Origin: Caryophanales bacterium UBA4856 | GTDB lineage: Bacteria > Bacillota_I > Bacilli_A > RFN20 > CAG-288 | Direction of reading: 5' to 3' | Assembly (NCBI GenBank): GCA_002399765.1 | Contig: DHEG01000005.1 | Location: 1-5,118, forward strand | Length of the DNA stretch: 5,118 nt | Shown here: one piece after another, positions 1-5,118 of the stretch | Numbering within the stretch: the first letter of the stretch is position 1 | Layout of the letters: every line of letters starts with the position of its first letter | Made by a program: the position numbers and the translations under genes | Notes under the pieces: model-generated | Told to the model about the DNA's origin: nothing | The model's database searches: none | Seen by the model: only the letters and a program-made list of their open reading frames with translations

Positions 1-129
1 CTGAACTCTACATGGCTCCAGGGCTACCTTGACCTCTACCGCTGGCGGCTGATCGCCATGGCCGGCAAGAAGATGGCGGGGCTGGCCGGGATGCTCAGGG
101 GAGAGTCACCAACACTTAACTCATACTAG
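1..129 (+). CDS. C-terminal end of a probable IS1595/ISXO2-like transposase (partial)
   Basis: An open plus-strand frame runs from the window edge to a TAG at 127-129, giving 42 residues; the start lies outside the window. The visible part contains STWLQGYLDLYRWR followed by a basic, Met/Gly-rich tail (AMAGKKMAGLAGMLRG). ISXO2-like DDE transposases of the IS1595 family typically end with a pattern of the type 'GVSTKYLxxYLxWFRW', and the Leu-x-x-Tyr-Leu-x-x-Tyr-Arg-Trp run here resembles it. The DDE catalytic residues would lie upstream and cannot be seen. The gene converges on tuf and stops only 11 bases before the tuf terminator hairpin. The family call rests on this short motif and is an inference; it could be another protein with a similar helix. 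Confidence 0.5.
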   Translation: MNSTWLQGYLDLYRWRLIAMAGKKMAGLAGMLRGESPTLNSY

Positions 130-140
130 AGAAATATACG

Positions 141-167
141 AAAAAAGCCCTGCTTTCACAGGGCTTT
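141..167 (-). terminator. Rho-independent terminator of tuf / the str operon
   Basis: A perfect 9-bp stem (144-152 with 159-167, AAAGCCCTG/CAGGGCTTT) encloses a 6-base loop. On the minus strand the stem runs into six T residues (146-141), the classic intrinsic terminator layout. It lies about 30 bases after the tuf stop codon. Read in the other direction the stem is followed only by TTTCGA, so it would be a poorer terminator for the plus-strand gene ending at 129. Confidence 0.93.
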
Positions 168-198
168 CGACTACCTTCCGGTTCGCTGCTGGAGGTAA

Positions 199-1383
199 TT
201 ACTTGATGATATCGGTGACGGTTCCGGCACCAACGGTGTGGCCACCCTCACGAATAGCGAACTTGGTGTTGTTTTCGATTGCGACGGGCTTGATCAACTC
301 AACGGTGAACTCAGTGTGATCGCCGGGCATGACCATCTTCTCCTCAGTGGGGAGGGTGATTATACCAGTGACATCAGTGGTTCTGAAGAAGAACTGAGGG
401 CGATAGCCGTTGGTGAAGGAAGTGTGACGGCCCCCCTCTTCCTTGGTCAAGATGTAGCAAGAGCACTTGAACTTGGTATGAGGAGTGACGGTTCCGGGCT
501 TGGCGATGACCTGACCACGAACGACCTGGTCACGATCGATGCCACGGAGCAACATACCGATGTTGTCGCCAGCCTCGGCGAAGTCCAGGGTCTTCCTGAA
601 CATCTCCAAGGAGACCACGACGGACTTCTTGGTGGGCATCAAGCCGACGATCTCGACCTCGTCGTTAGGGTGAATGACACCACGCTCGACACGGCCAGTG
701 GCAACGGTGCCACGACCAGTGATGGTGACTACATCCTCGACAGCCATCAAGAAAGGCTTCTGATCATCCCTGACAGGATCGGGAATGTACTTGTCGCAGG
801 CATCCATCAAGGCGAGGATCTGCTTTTCGGCTTCAGGATCGCCCTGCAAGGCCTTCAAAGCGGAACCACGGATGACGGGGACCTTGTCGCCGGGATAACC
901 ATTCTTGGTCAAAAGGTCACGGACATCCATCTCGACCAAGTCGATCAATTCGGGATCGTCGACCTGATCGCACTTGTTGATGAAGACGACGATGTAAGGA
1001 ACGCCGACCTGCTTGGCGAGCAAGACGTGCTCACGGGTCTGGGGCATGACGCCATCAGTAGCGGAGACAACCAGTATTGCGCCATCCATCTGGGCGGCGC
1101 CGGTTATCATGTTCTTGACGTAGTCAGCGTGTCCCGGACAATCGATATGGGTGTAGTGCCTAGTGGCAGTCTCGTACTCGACGTGTGCGGTATTGATGGT
1201 GATACCACGAGCCTTTTCCTCAGGGGCGGCATCGATCTGGTCATAAGACAAGAACTTAGCCTCGCCCTTCTCCGAAAGGACCTTGGTGATAGCCGCGGTC
1301 AAGGTGGTCTTGCCGTGGTCGACGTGTCCAATAGTACCGATGTTGACGTTTACCTTGCTTCTATCATATTTCTGTTTAGCCAT
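199..1383 (-). CDS. tuf: Elongation factor Tu (EF-Tu)
   Basis: EF-Tu is the cytoplasmic GTPase that carries aminoacyl-tRNA to the ribosomal A site. The protein is 394 residues, the same length as E. coli EF-Tu. All GTPase motifs are intact: GHVDHGKT (19-26), the switch I motif RGITI (59-63), DCPGH (81-85, with catalytic His85), NKCD (136-139) and GSAL (173-176). Domain 2 includes [13 protein letters not shown] (about 223-235) and domain 3 includes GGRHTSF and [14 protein letters not shown], the surfaces that bind tRNA and EF-Ts. It is the last gene of the operon, 135 bases after fusA, and probably has its own promoter in that gap. Two residues are unusual: Asn161, where E. coli has Tyr (Tyr160 without the initiator Met), and His382 in [10 protein letters not shown], where nearly all EF-Tu proteins have Arg. 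The identification is certain; whether other tuf copies exist cannot be seen. Confidence 0.99.
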   Translation of the reverse strand: MAKQKYDRSKVNVNIGTIGHVDHGKTTLTAAITKVLSEKGEAKFLSYDQIDAAPEEKARGITINTAHVEYETATRHYTHIDCPGHADYVKNMITGAAQMDGAILVVSATDGVMPQTREHVLLAKQVGVPYIVVFINKCDQVDDPELIDLVEMDVRDLLTKNGYPGDKVPVIRGSALKALQGDPEAEKQILALMDACDKYIPDPVRDDQKPFLMAVEDVVTITGRGTVATGRVERGVIHPNDEVEIVGLMPTKKSVVVSLEMFRKTLDFAEAGDNIGMLLRGIDRDQVVRGQVIAKPGTVTPHTKFKCSCYILTKEEGGRHTSFTNGYRPQFFFRTTDVTGIITLPTEEKMVMPGDHTEFTVELIKPVAIENNTKFAIREGGHTVGAGTVTDIIK

Positions 1384-1390
1384 AAGCTTT

Positions 1391-1405
1391 TCCTATTTTC
1401 CTCCT
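1391..1405 (-). promoter_or_regulatory. Ribosome binding region of tuf
   Basis: On the minus strand a full AGGAGG (1405-1400) lies 16 bases before the tuf ATG, farther than usual. A shorter AGGA (1394-1391) lies 7 bases before it, at normal distance. Either could be used; the near one probably sets the start and the far one may act as a ribosome standby site. The ATG at 1383 is fixed independently by homology ([10 protein letters not shown]). Confidence 0.6.
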
Positions 1406-1471
1406 TGACTAAAGGCGAACCGGCTTTTCAGCGGCCTAACAATGATATATTATCCGCTTTTCGTTTGCAAT

Positions 1472-1501
1472 CTTATATAGGTCAGTATGCCTTTTCGTCA
1501 A
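1472..1501 (-). promoter_or_regulatory. Probable internal promoter for tuf
   Basis: The fusA-tuf gap holds a sigma-70-type pair on the minus strand. The -35 is TTGACG (1501-1496, 5 of 6 consensus bases). The -10 is TATAAG (1477-1472, 5 of 6) at 18-bp spacing, or the overlapping TATATA (1479-1474) at 16 bp. Transcription would start near 1465 and give a 5' leader of about 80 bases. A separate tuf promoter is known in several bacteria and fits the need for EF-Tu in excess of ribosomes. This is a sequence prediction only. Confidence 0.6.
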
Positions 1502-1518
1502 TGAATTACGGCTCTTCC

Positions 1519-3645
1519 CTACTGAGCTCTGGACTTTACGATCTCTTCCTGGACGCTCTTTGGCACTTCCTGGTAGTGATCGAATTCCATCGAGTAGATT
1601 CCACGGCCTTGGGTCATGGAACGCAGCGCATTGATGTAACCGAACATGTTGGCGAGAGGAACAATGGCGGTGATGACCTGGGCATTGCCCTTGGTGGTGG
1701 TATCGGTAACCATACCACGCCTGGAGCTCACATCGCCCAAGACGGTTCCCAAGTATTGCTCGGGGGTGGTTATCTCGGCTTTCACCATAGGCTCGAGGAT
1801 GACAGGATCGCACTTCTGGGCCGCTAGCCTGAAGGCGATGGCCGAAGCGGTCTTATAAGCTGCTTCGGAAGAATCGACAGGGTGGGATGAACCATCGATG
1901 AGTTCGGCCTTGATGTCGATAGCGGGGAAGCCAGCGATCAAGCCGCGAGAAGTTGCTTCCACAAAGCCATCCAAAGAGGGCTTGATGAATTCCTTGGGAA
2001 TACGGCCGCCGGTGACCTCGTCTTCTGTCTCGATTCCCTTGCCGGGATTGGGAGAGAAGCGGAACACGACGTGTCCGTATTGACCATGACCACCAGTCTG
2101 CTTGATGTACTTGCCTTCGCAGACGGCGACCTTCCTGATGGTTTCCTTGTAGGAGACTTGCGGGGCACCGACCTTGCAGGGGATGCCGTAATCGTCTTTA
2201 AGACGGGTGACGTTGACATCAAGCTGCAACTCTCCTACTCCCGATATTATCGACTGACCGGTATCGGAATCGGTATAGAAGTGGAAGGTCGGATCCTCTT
2301 CGCAGAACTTCATGAGGGTTGCGGCCATCTTATCCATGTCGACTCTCTTGACCGGCTCGATAGCCTCGGAGATCAAGGGATCCTGGAACTTGATGGACTC
2401 TAGCAGGACCTGATGATCCTCATCGCAAAGTGTGTCACCGGTAGTGGTTGACTTCAAGCCGATTATGGCGGCGATTTCACCGGCTGTTGCCTCGGTTACG
2501 TCCTCCTCCTCATCGGCGTTCATCAAGACGATACGCGAGACGCGCTCGGTCACGCCCTTGGTGGCGTTATAGACGTAAGACCCAGTCTTCAGGGTTCCGG
2601 AATAGACGCGGAAGAAGCAAAGCTTGCCAAACTGGTTGGTGGTTATCTTGAAGGCGAGAGCGGAGAGGTGGGCCTTGGGATCAGCCGGGCATTGAACCTT
2701 GTCGCCCTTCTTGTCGGTCCCGATTACCGGAGGCAAGTCGGACGGAGCGGGGAGATAGTCGACGACGGCATCAAGCAAAGGCTGTATGCCCTTCGACTTG
2801 TAGGAAGCGCCAGCGAGAACAGGGTGAATCTGATGATTTATGGTCTCCTTGCGAATGGCCTTCTGTATTTCTTCGACAGTGGGCTCCTCGCCATTCAAGA
2901 CCTTCATCATTATCTCGTCATCGTAGTTGGCCAATTGCTCAAGCATCTTGCCACGATATTCCTTGGCCTTGTCGAGATAGTCGGCAGGGATGGCGATCTT
3001 GGTAGGGGCAGGGATGGCGTTGGTCTTGGGATCCACTTCGTTCTCCCAATGCCATGCGACCATCTTGACCAAATCGATGACACCGCTGAACTCCTTCTCG
3101 GTTCCGATGGGTATTTGGATGGGTACGCCATTGGCGCCGAGCTTCTCCTTTATGGAGCGGGCGGACATATAGAAGTCAGAGCCGATGGAATCCAGCTTGT
3201 TTACGTAGACGATGGAAGGAACGTTGTACTTGTCGGCCTGACGCCAAACGGTTTCGGTCTGGGGCTCGACGCCGTTCTTGCCATCCAAGACGGCAACAGC
3301 GCCATCCAAGACACGCAGCGAACGCTCGACCTCAGCAGTGAAGTCGACGTGTCCCGGAGTATCGATCAAGTTGACGCGGTACAACTGGCCCGCTGATGGC
3401 CAGATGCAGGTAGTACAGGCGGACTGAATGGTTATTCCGCGCTCCTGTTCCTGCTTCATGAAATCCAGAGTAGTGGTTCCGGCATCGATATCGCCGACCT
3501 TATGGATCTTTCCGGTGTAGAAGAGAATACGTTCGGAAGTAGTGGTCTTTCCGGCATCGATGTGGGCCATGATTCCGATGTTTCTTATACGCTCCATCGG
3601 TATCTTTTCGTAAGCCTGGACTTCAGCATCCTCCTTAACTGGCAT
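1519..3645 (-). CDS. fusA: Elongation factor G (EF-G)
   Basis: EF-G is the GTPase that drives translocation of tRNA and mRNA and, with RRF, ribosome recycling. The product is 708 residues, slightly above the usual 690-700. The G domain shows AHIDAGKT (27-34), RGITI (69-73), DTPGH (95-99), NKLD (149-152, usually NKMD) and GAS (279-281). Domain III carries GELQLDV (472-477 region), domain IV begins near KQTGGHGQYGHV (about 515-526) and has the DGSSHPVDSSE loop that reaches the decoding centre, and domain V contains the YLGTVLGDVSSRRG segment and TQGRGIYSMEFDHY. The start at 3645 gives about 20 residues before the usual RNIGIMAH; it has a good Shine-Dalgarno (AGAGGT), while the internal Met17 has none. 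Switch I (GDIDAGTTTLDFMKQEQERG) and domain III (Gln421, Gln474, Asn478) depart from typical EF-G. It lies 26 bases after rpsG and is cotranscribed. Identification is certain; it is an EF-G1-type translocase by its operon position. Confidence 0.98.
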   Translation of the reverse strand: MPVKEDAEVQAYEKIPMERIRNIGIMAHIDAGKTTTSERILFYTGKIHKVGDIDAGTTTLDFMKQEQERGITIQSACTTCIWPSAGQLYRVNLIDTPGHVDFTAEVERSLRVLDGAVAVLDGKNGVEPQTETVWRQADKYNVPSIVYVNKLDSIGSDFYMSARSIKEKLGANGVPIQIPIGTEKEFSGVIDLVKMVAWHWENEVDPKTNAIPAPTKIAIPADYLDKAKEYRGKMLEQLANYDDEIMMKVLNGEEPTVEEIQKAIRKETINHQIHPVLAGASYKSKGIQPLLDAVVDYLPAPSDLPPVIGTDKKGDKVQCPADPKAHLSALAFKITTNQFGKLCFFRVYSGTLKTGSYVYNATKGVTERVSRIVLMNADEEEDVTEATAGEIAAIIGLKSTTTGDTLCDEDHQVLLESIKFQDPLISEAIEPVKRVDMDKMAATLMKFCEEDPTFHFYTDSDTGQSIISGVGELQLDVNVTRLKDDYGIPCKVGAPQVSYKETIRKVAVCEGKYIKQTGGHGQYGHVVFRFSPNPGKGIETEDEVTGGRIPKEFIKPSLDGFVEATSRGLIAGFPAIDIKAELIDGSSHPVDSSEAAYKTASAIAFRLAAQKCDPVILEPMVKAEITTPEQYLGTVLGDVSSRRGMVTDTTTKGNAQVITAIVPLANMFGYINALRSMTQGRGIYSMEFDHYQEVPKSVQEEIVKSRAQ

Positions 3646-3653
3646 TTATGCTA

Positions 3654-3659
3654 ACCTCT
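3654..3659 (-). promoter_or_regulatory. Shine-Dalgarno of fusA
   Basis: AGAGGT on the minus strand lies 8 bases before the ATG at 3645. It is the best-placed ribosome binding site in the operon. It supports the upstream fusA start and therefore the N-terminal extension, rather than an internal start at Met17. Confidence 0.75.
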
Positions 3660-3671
3660 ATGATTCTTTCT

Positions 3672-4145
3672 CTATCTACGATAGTGGGCGTAAGCCTTGT
3701 TGGCCTCAGCGGTCTTCAAGGTATCTTCCTTCTTCTTCACTGCGCCTCCGGTGCCATTGGCGGCATCGATGATCTCGCCGGACAGCCTGTCTACCATGGT
3801 CTTCTCATTCCTGAGACGAGCATAGGTGACCAACCAGCGGAGTCCCAAGGTGACCTTGCGGTCAGCAGAGACCTCTACAGGCACCTGAAGGTTTGCGGCT
3901 CCGACACGCTGGGCCCTGATCTCCAAGTCGGGCATTATGTTGCCCAAGGCGAGCTCGAAGACATCCAAAGCGGGTTTGCCGGTCTTCTTCTCAACTTGCT
4001 TGAATGAATCATAGAGTATGGTCTGAGCCAAGCCCTTCTTGCCATCCTTCATGATCTTGTCGATCAAGCGAGTGACAAGCTTTGAATTGTAGACAGGATC
4101 GGGGAGTATGTCCCTTTTCTCGAATGTTCCTTTTTTCCTAGACAT
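3672..4145 (-). CDS. rpsG: 30S ribosomal protein S7
   Basis: S7 nucleates folding of the 3' major domain of 16S rRNA (the 30S head) and touches the E-site tRNA and mRNA. The 157-residue product is full length for the family. Recognisable blocks are [21 protein letters not shown] at the N terminus, DGKKGLAQ, the conserved [12 protein letters not shown] segment, the [13 protein letters not shown] helix and the C-terminal [23 protein letters not shown]. The usual 'EDTHKMAEAN' is [10 protein letters not shown] here, and the protein ends HYRR rather than the common HYRW. It follows rpsL by only 19 bases, too little for an E. coli-type S7-binding translational operator between the two genes, so S7 feedback of that form is unlikely. 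A G-rich stretch (GGGGG, 4162-4158) 12 bases before the ATG is the only possible Shine-Dalgarno. Confidence 0.98.
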   Translation of the reverse strand: MSRKKGTFEKRDILPDPVYNSKLVTRLIDKIMKDGKKGLAQTILYDSFKQVEKKTGKPALDVFELALGNIMPDLEIRAQRVGAANLQVPVEVSADRKVTLGLRWLVTYARLRNEKTMVDRLSGEIIDAANGTGGAVKKKEDTLKTAEANKAYAHYRR

Positions 4146-4164
4146 TTTTAGATGTTACCCCCGA

Positions 4165-4590
4165 TTACTTCTTCTGAATCTCGCCATTCTTCTTGGTTCC
4201 GTAGCGAGAGCGGGACTGTTTGCGGCCATCGACACCGAAGCACTCCAGTCCACCGCGTATGATGTGGTAACGCACACCGGGTAGATCGCGAACGTGGCCA
4301 CCCCTGATCAAGACGACCTTATGTTCCTGAAGGTTATGTCCCTCGCCAGGAATGTAGGCAGTGACCTCGTAGTTATTGGTAAGACGCACACGGGCATACT
4401 TACGAAGAGCGGAGTTGGGCTTCTTAGGAGTCATGGTTCCGACACGGGTGCAGACACCGCGCTTCTCCGGAGCCGGGATATCCTTCAACTTCTTGTTGAG
4501 CGAGTCCCACCTCTTGCCCAAAGCGGGAGACAGAGACTTCTTCTTCAGTGTGCGCCTCTCGTGACGCACGAGCTGGTTAATAGTAGGCAT
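4165..4590 (-). CDS. rpsL: 30S ribosomal protein S12
   Basis: S12 sits at the decoding centre and controls tRNA selection accuracy. The start MPTINQLVR is the family N-terminus. The 141-residue product is longer than E. coli S12 (124) because of a roughly 13-residue insertion around residues 24-38 ([15 protein letters not shown] region), as in Bacilli and Mollicutes, plus a short Lys-rich tail (KKNGEIQKK). The two decoding loops are present: [11 protein letters not shown] (54-64, Lys56 equals E. coli Lys43) and [13 protein letters not shown] (97-109). In the second loop His99 and Arg101 replace E. coli Arg86 and Lys88; Asp102 (E. coli Asp89, the residue modified by RimO in E. coli) is kept. 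First gene of the operon, with a strong promoter 93-120 bases upstream. Its Shine-Dalgarno is weak: AAAGG lies 15 bases before the ATG. Confidence 0.99.
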   Translation of the reverse strand: MPTINQLVRHERRTLKKKSLSPALGKRWDSLNKKLKDIPAPEKRGVCTRVGTMTPKKPNSALRKYARVRLTNNYEVTAYIPGEGHNLQEHKVVLIRGGHVRDLPGVRYHIIRGGLECFGVDGRKQSRSRYGTKKNGEIQKK

Positions 4591-4602
4591 TCTTTCTGTA
4601 AC

Positions 4603-4650
4603 TTACCTTTCCTTATGGTTTACTTGCAAAACACCCGATATGAGGGGCAT
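4603..4650 (-). CDS. Possible 15-codon leader ORF upstream of rpsL
   Basis: On the minus strand an ATG at 4650 opens a 15-residue frame (MPLISGVLQVNHKER) that ends with TAA 12 bases before the rpsL start. A Shine-Dalgarno-like AAGGGG lies 10 bases before this ATG, better placed than anything in front of rpsL. The ATG and the AAGGGG are both held in a small hairpin. It could be a translated leader that delivers ribosomes to rpsL, or chance. There is no homology evidence. Confidence 0.25.
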   Translation of the reverse strand: MPLISGVLQVNHKER

Positions 4651-4665
4651 AAAAAAAGCACCCCT
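4643..4665 (-). promoter_or_regulatory. Hairpin in the 5' leader of the str operon
   Basis: The transcript can fold AGGGGUG (4665-4659) with UGCCCCU (4649-4643): five Watson-Crick pairs and two G-U pairs. The 9-base loop contains seven U residues. The stem lies about 10 bases after the predicted transcription start and covers the Shine-Dalgarno and ATG of the possible leader ORF. A competing 4-bp stem (GCAC 4675-4672 with GUGC 4661-4658) would place the U7 tract directly after it, in a terminator-like layout. A regulatory role is inferred from position only. Confidence 0.4.
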
Positions 4666-4682
4666 TGAATCGTGCGGGAACT

Positions 4683-4710
4683 ATGATATCAGTTCCGGGC
4701 GTTTTGTCAA
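4683..4710 (-). promoter_or_regulatory. Main promoter of the str operon
   Basis: On the minus strand a perfect -35 hexamer TTGACA (4710-4705) is separated by 16 bases from the -10 TATCAT (4688-4683, 5 of 6 consensus). Transcription would start near 4676, leaving a leader of about 85 bases before rpsL. This is the strongest sigma-70-type match I found in the window, as expected for ribosomal protein genes. Confidence 0.85.
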
Positions 4711-4780
4711 GGAAGCTAGATTGTCATTTCGTTAATTCATATATAGGACTCCTTTTGGACCCGACAGAATCAATTGGGAC

Positions 4781-4809
4781 TTGCATATTGCCTATTTCCG
4801 TTGTAAATT
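4781..4809 (+). promoter_or_regulatory. Weak candidate promoter of tRNA-Lys
   Basis: TTGCAT (4781-4786) and TAAATT (4804-4809) are 17 bases apart and would start transcription about a dozen bases before the tRNA. The hexamers match consensus only 3 and 4 of 6. An alternative pair is TTGTCA (4721-4726) with TATAGG (4742-4747) at 15-bp spacing. Nothing else was recognised between 4711 and 4829. Confidence 0.3.
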
Positions 4810-4829
4810 ATCAAACGCTATCCGGTAAT

Positions 4830-4905
<76 letters not shown>

Positions 4906-4922
4906 TTCAAAGAAAGCAAAAA

Positions 4923-4949
4923 CCCAGGCAGTGATGCCGGGGCTTTTTT
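4923..4949 (+). terminator. Rho-independent terminator of tRNA-Lys
   Basis: CCCAGGCA (4923-4930) pairs with TGCCGGGG (4935-4942): seven pairs and one internal A-G mismatch, closed by a GTGA (GNRA-type) loop. Six T residues follow (4944-4949). On the minus strand the same hairpin is followed by TTTTTGCTTTC, so it may also act in that direction as a backup for the gene on the right. Confidence 0.87.
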
Positions 4950-4964
4950 CGTATGAATAAGCAC

Positions 4965-4994
4965 AAAAAACGGCAAGCGCAACGCTCGCCGTTT
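4965..4994 (-). terminator. Rho-independent terminator of the SIMPL-like gene
   Basis: AAACGGC (4968-4974) pairs with GCCGTTT (4988-4994), and inside it AGCG (4976-4979) pairs with CGCT (4983-4986) around a CAA loop, with one A-C mismatch between the two helices. On the minus strand the stem ends in six T residues (4970-4965). It begins 4 bases after the stop codon at 4999-5001, so it belongs to the minus-strand gene. The plus-strand side (GGGTTTAG) lacks a good T tract. Confidence 0.9.
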
Positions 4995-4998
4995 GGGT

Positions 4999-5118
4999 TT
5001 AGTCCTGATATTCCCCGCCTGTAGATATCTTGAAGGTCACCAATACCGAGATGGATAGATCTATATCGGCAGGTTGGATCGGCAATGGGGTGGAGACTGA
5101 GGCCAGGGAGAAGTCGGC
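4999..5118 (-). CDS. C-terminal end of a probable SIMPL-domain (DUF541) protein (partial)
   Basis: An open minus-strand frame enters from the right edge and ends with TAA at 5001-4999, giving 39 residues; the rest lies outside the window. The tail STPLPIQPADIDLSISVLVTFKI matches the usual end of SIMPL/DUF541 proteins (E. coli YggE family), where a 'TPIxPGexxVxaxVxVxYxI' strand closes the domain. These are generally exported or membrane-anchored proteins of poorly known function. The adjacent terminator hairpin supports this being a real gene end. The family call rests on one short C-terminal pattern; it is an inference. Confidence 0.55.
   Translation of the reverse strand, partial: ADFSLASVSTPLPIQPADIDLSISVLVTFKISTGGEYQD

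Noticed and set aside
1436..1813. A 125-codon minus-strand frame overlapping the 3' end of fusA
   Set aside because: It is an alternative frame of the conserved EF-G domain V coding sequence and has no recognisable domain.
238..1827. A 529-codon open frame on the plus strand, antisense to tuf and the end of fusA
   Set aside because: It runs antisense through certain genes and crosses the tuf-fusA gap, the product is a low-complexity Asp/Gly/Leu-rich shadow, and no family is recognisable. Long antisense frames are common opposite biased, highly expressed genes.
2668..3396. A 242-codon plus-strand open frame inside fusA
   Set aside because: It is antisense to the EF-G G domain, which is conserved throughout; no start signal or family pattern supports it.
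4146..4164. E. coli-like S7 translational operator between rpsL and rpsG
   Set aside because: The gap is only 19 bases and shows no stem resembling the S7 target.

Overview
This window holds a bacterial str operon on the minus strand, read right to left: rpsL (S12), rpsG (S7), fusA (EF-G) and tuf (EF-Tu). On the right it is flanked by a divergent tRNA-Lys(CUU) gene and the 3' end of a convergent gene, probably a SIMPL/DUF541 protein. On the left is the 3' end of a plus-strand gene, probably an IS1595/ISXO2-like transposase. Nearly all of the sequence is accounted for by these genes and their signals.

Organism: the S12 carries a roughly 13-residue N-terminal insertion compared with E. coli S12. 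That insertion, and the motifs [20 protein letters not shown] and [12 protein letters not shown], resemble S12 of Bacilli and Mollicutes. S7 and EF-Tu fit this loosely, but EF-G is divergent. Base composition is near 50% GC by eye, and all tryptophans in the four genes are TGG, so the mycoplasma code (UGA = Trp) is not in use. My best guess is an uncultured, moderate-GC Bacilli/Mollicutes-related lineage. This is an inference from a few proteins, not a firm placement.

Layout: 1-129, end of the transposase-like ORF; 141-167, tuf terminator; 199-1383, tuf; 1384-1518, gap with a likely tuf promoter; 1519-3645, fusA; 3672-4145, rpsG; 4165-4590, rpsL; 4591-4710, leader with a small hairpin, a possible 15-codon leader ORF and a strong promoter (TTGACA-16-TATCAT); 4711-4829, spacer with weak tRNA promoter candidates; 4830-4905, tRNA-Lys; 4923-4994, two back-to-back terminators; 4999-5118, C-terminus of the SIMPL-like protein.

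Function: the four operon genes make two 30S proteins (decoding accuracy and mRNA/tRNA contact) and the two elongation GTPases (aminoacyl-tRNA delivery and translocation). The promoter before rpsL should drive all four, and a second promoter before tuf would explain extra EF-Tu synthesis.

The most interesting observation concerns antibiotic-target residues. S12 has Arg at the position of E. coli Lys88 (streptomycin). EF-G has Gln, Gln and Asn at the positions of S. aureus Pro404, His457 and Leu461 (fusidic acid). EF-Tu has Asn at the position of E. coli Tyr160 (kirromycin class). These may indicate intrinsic resistance or simple lineage divergence. I found no evidence of a novel multi-gene system here.
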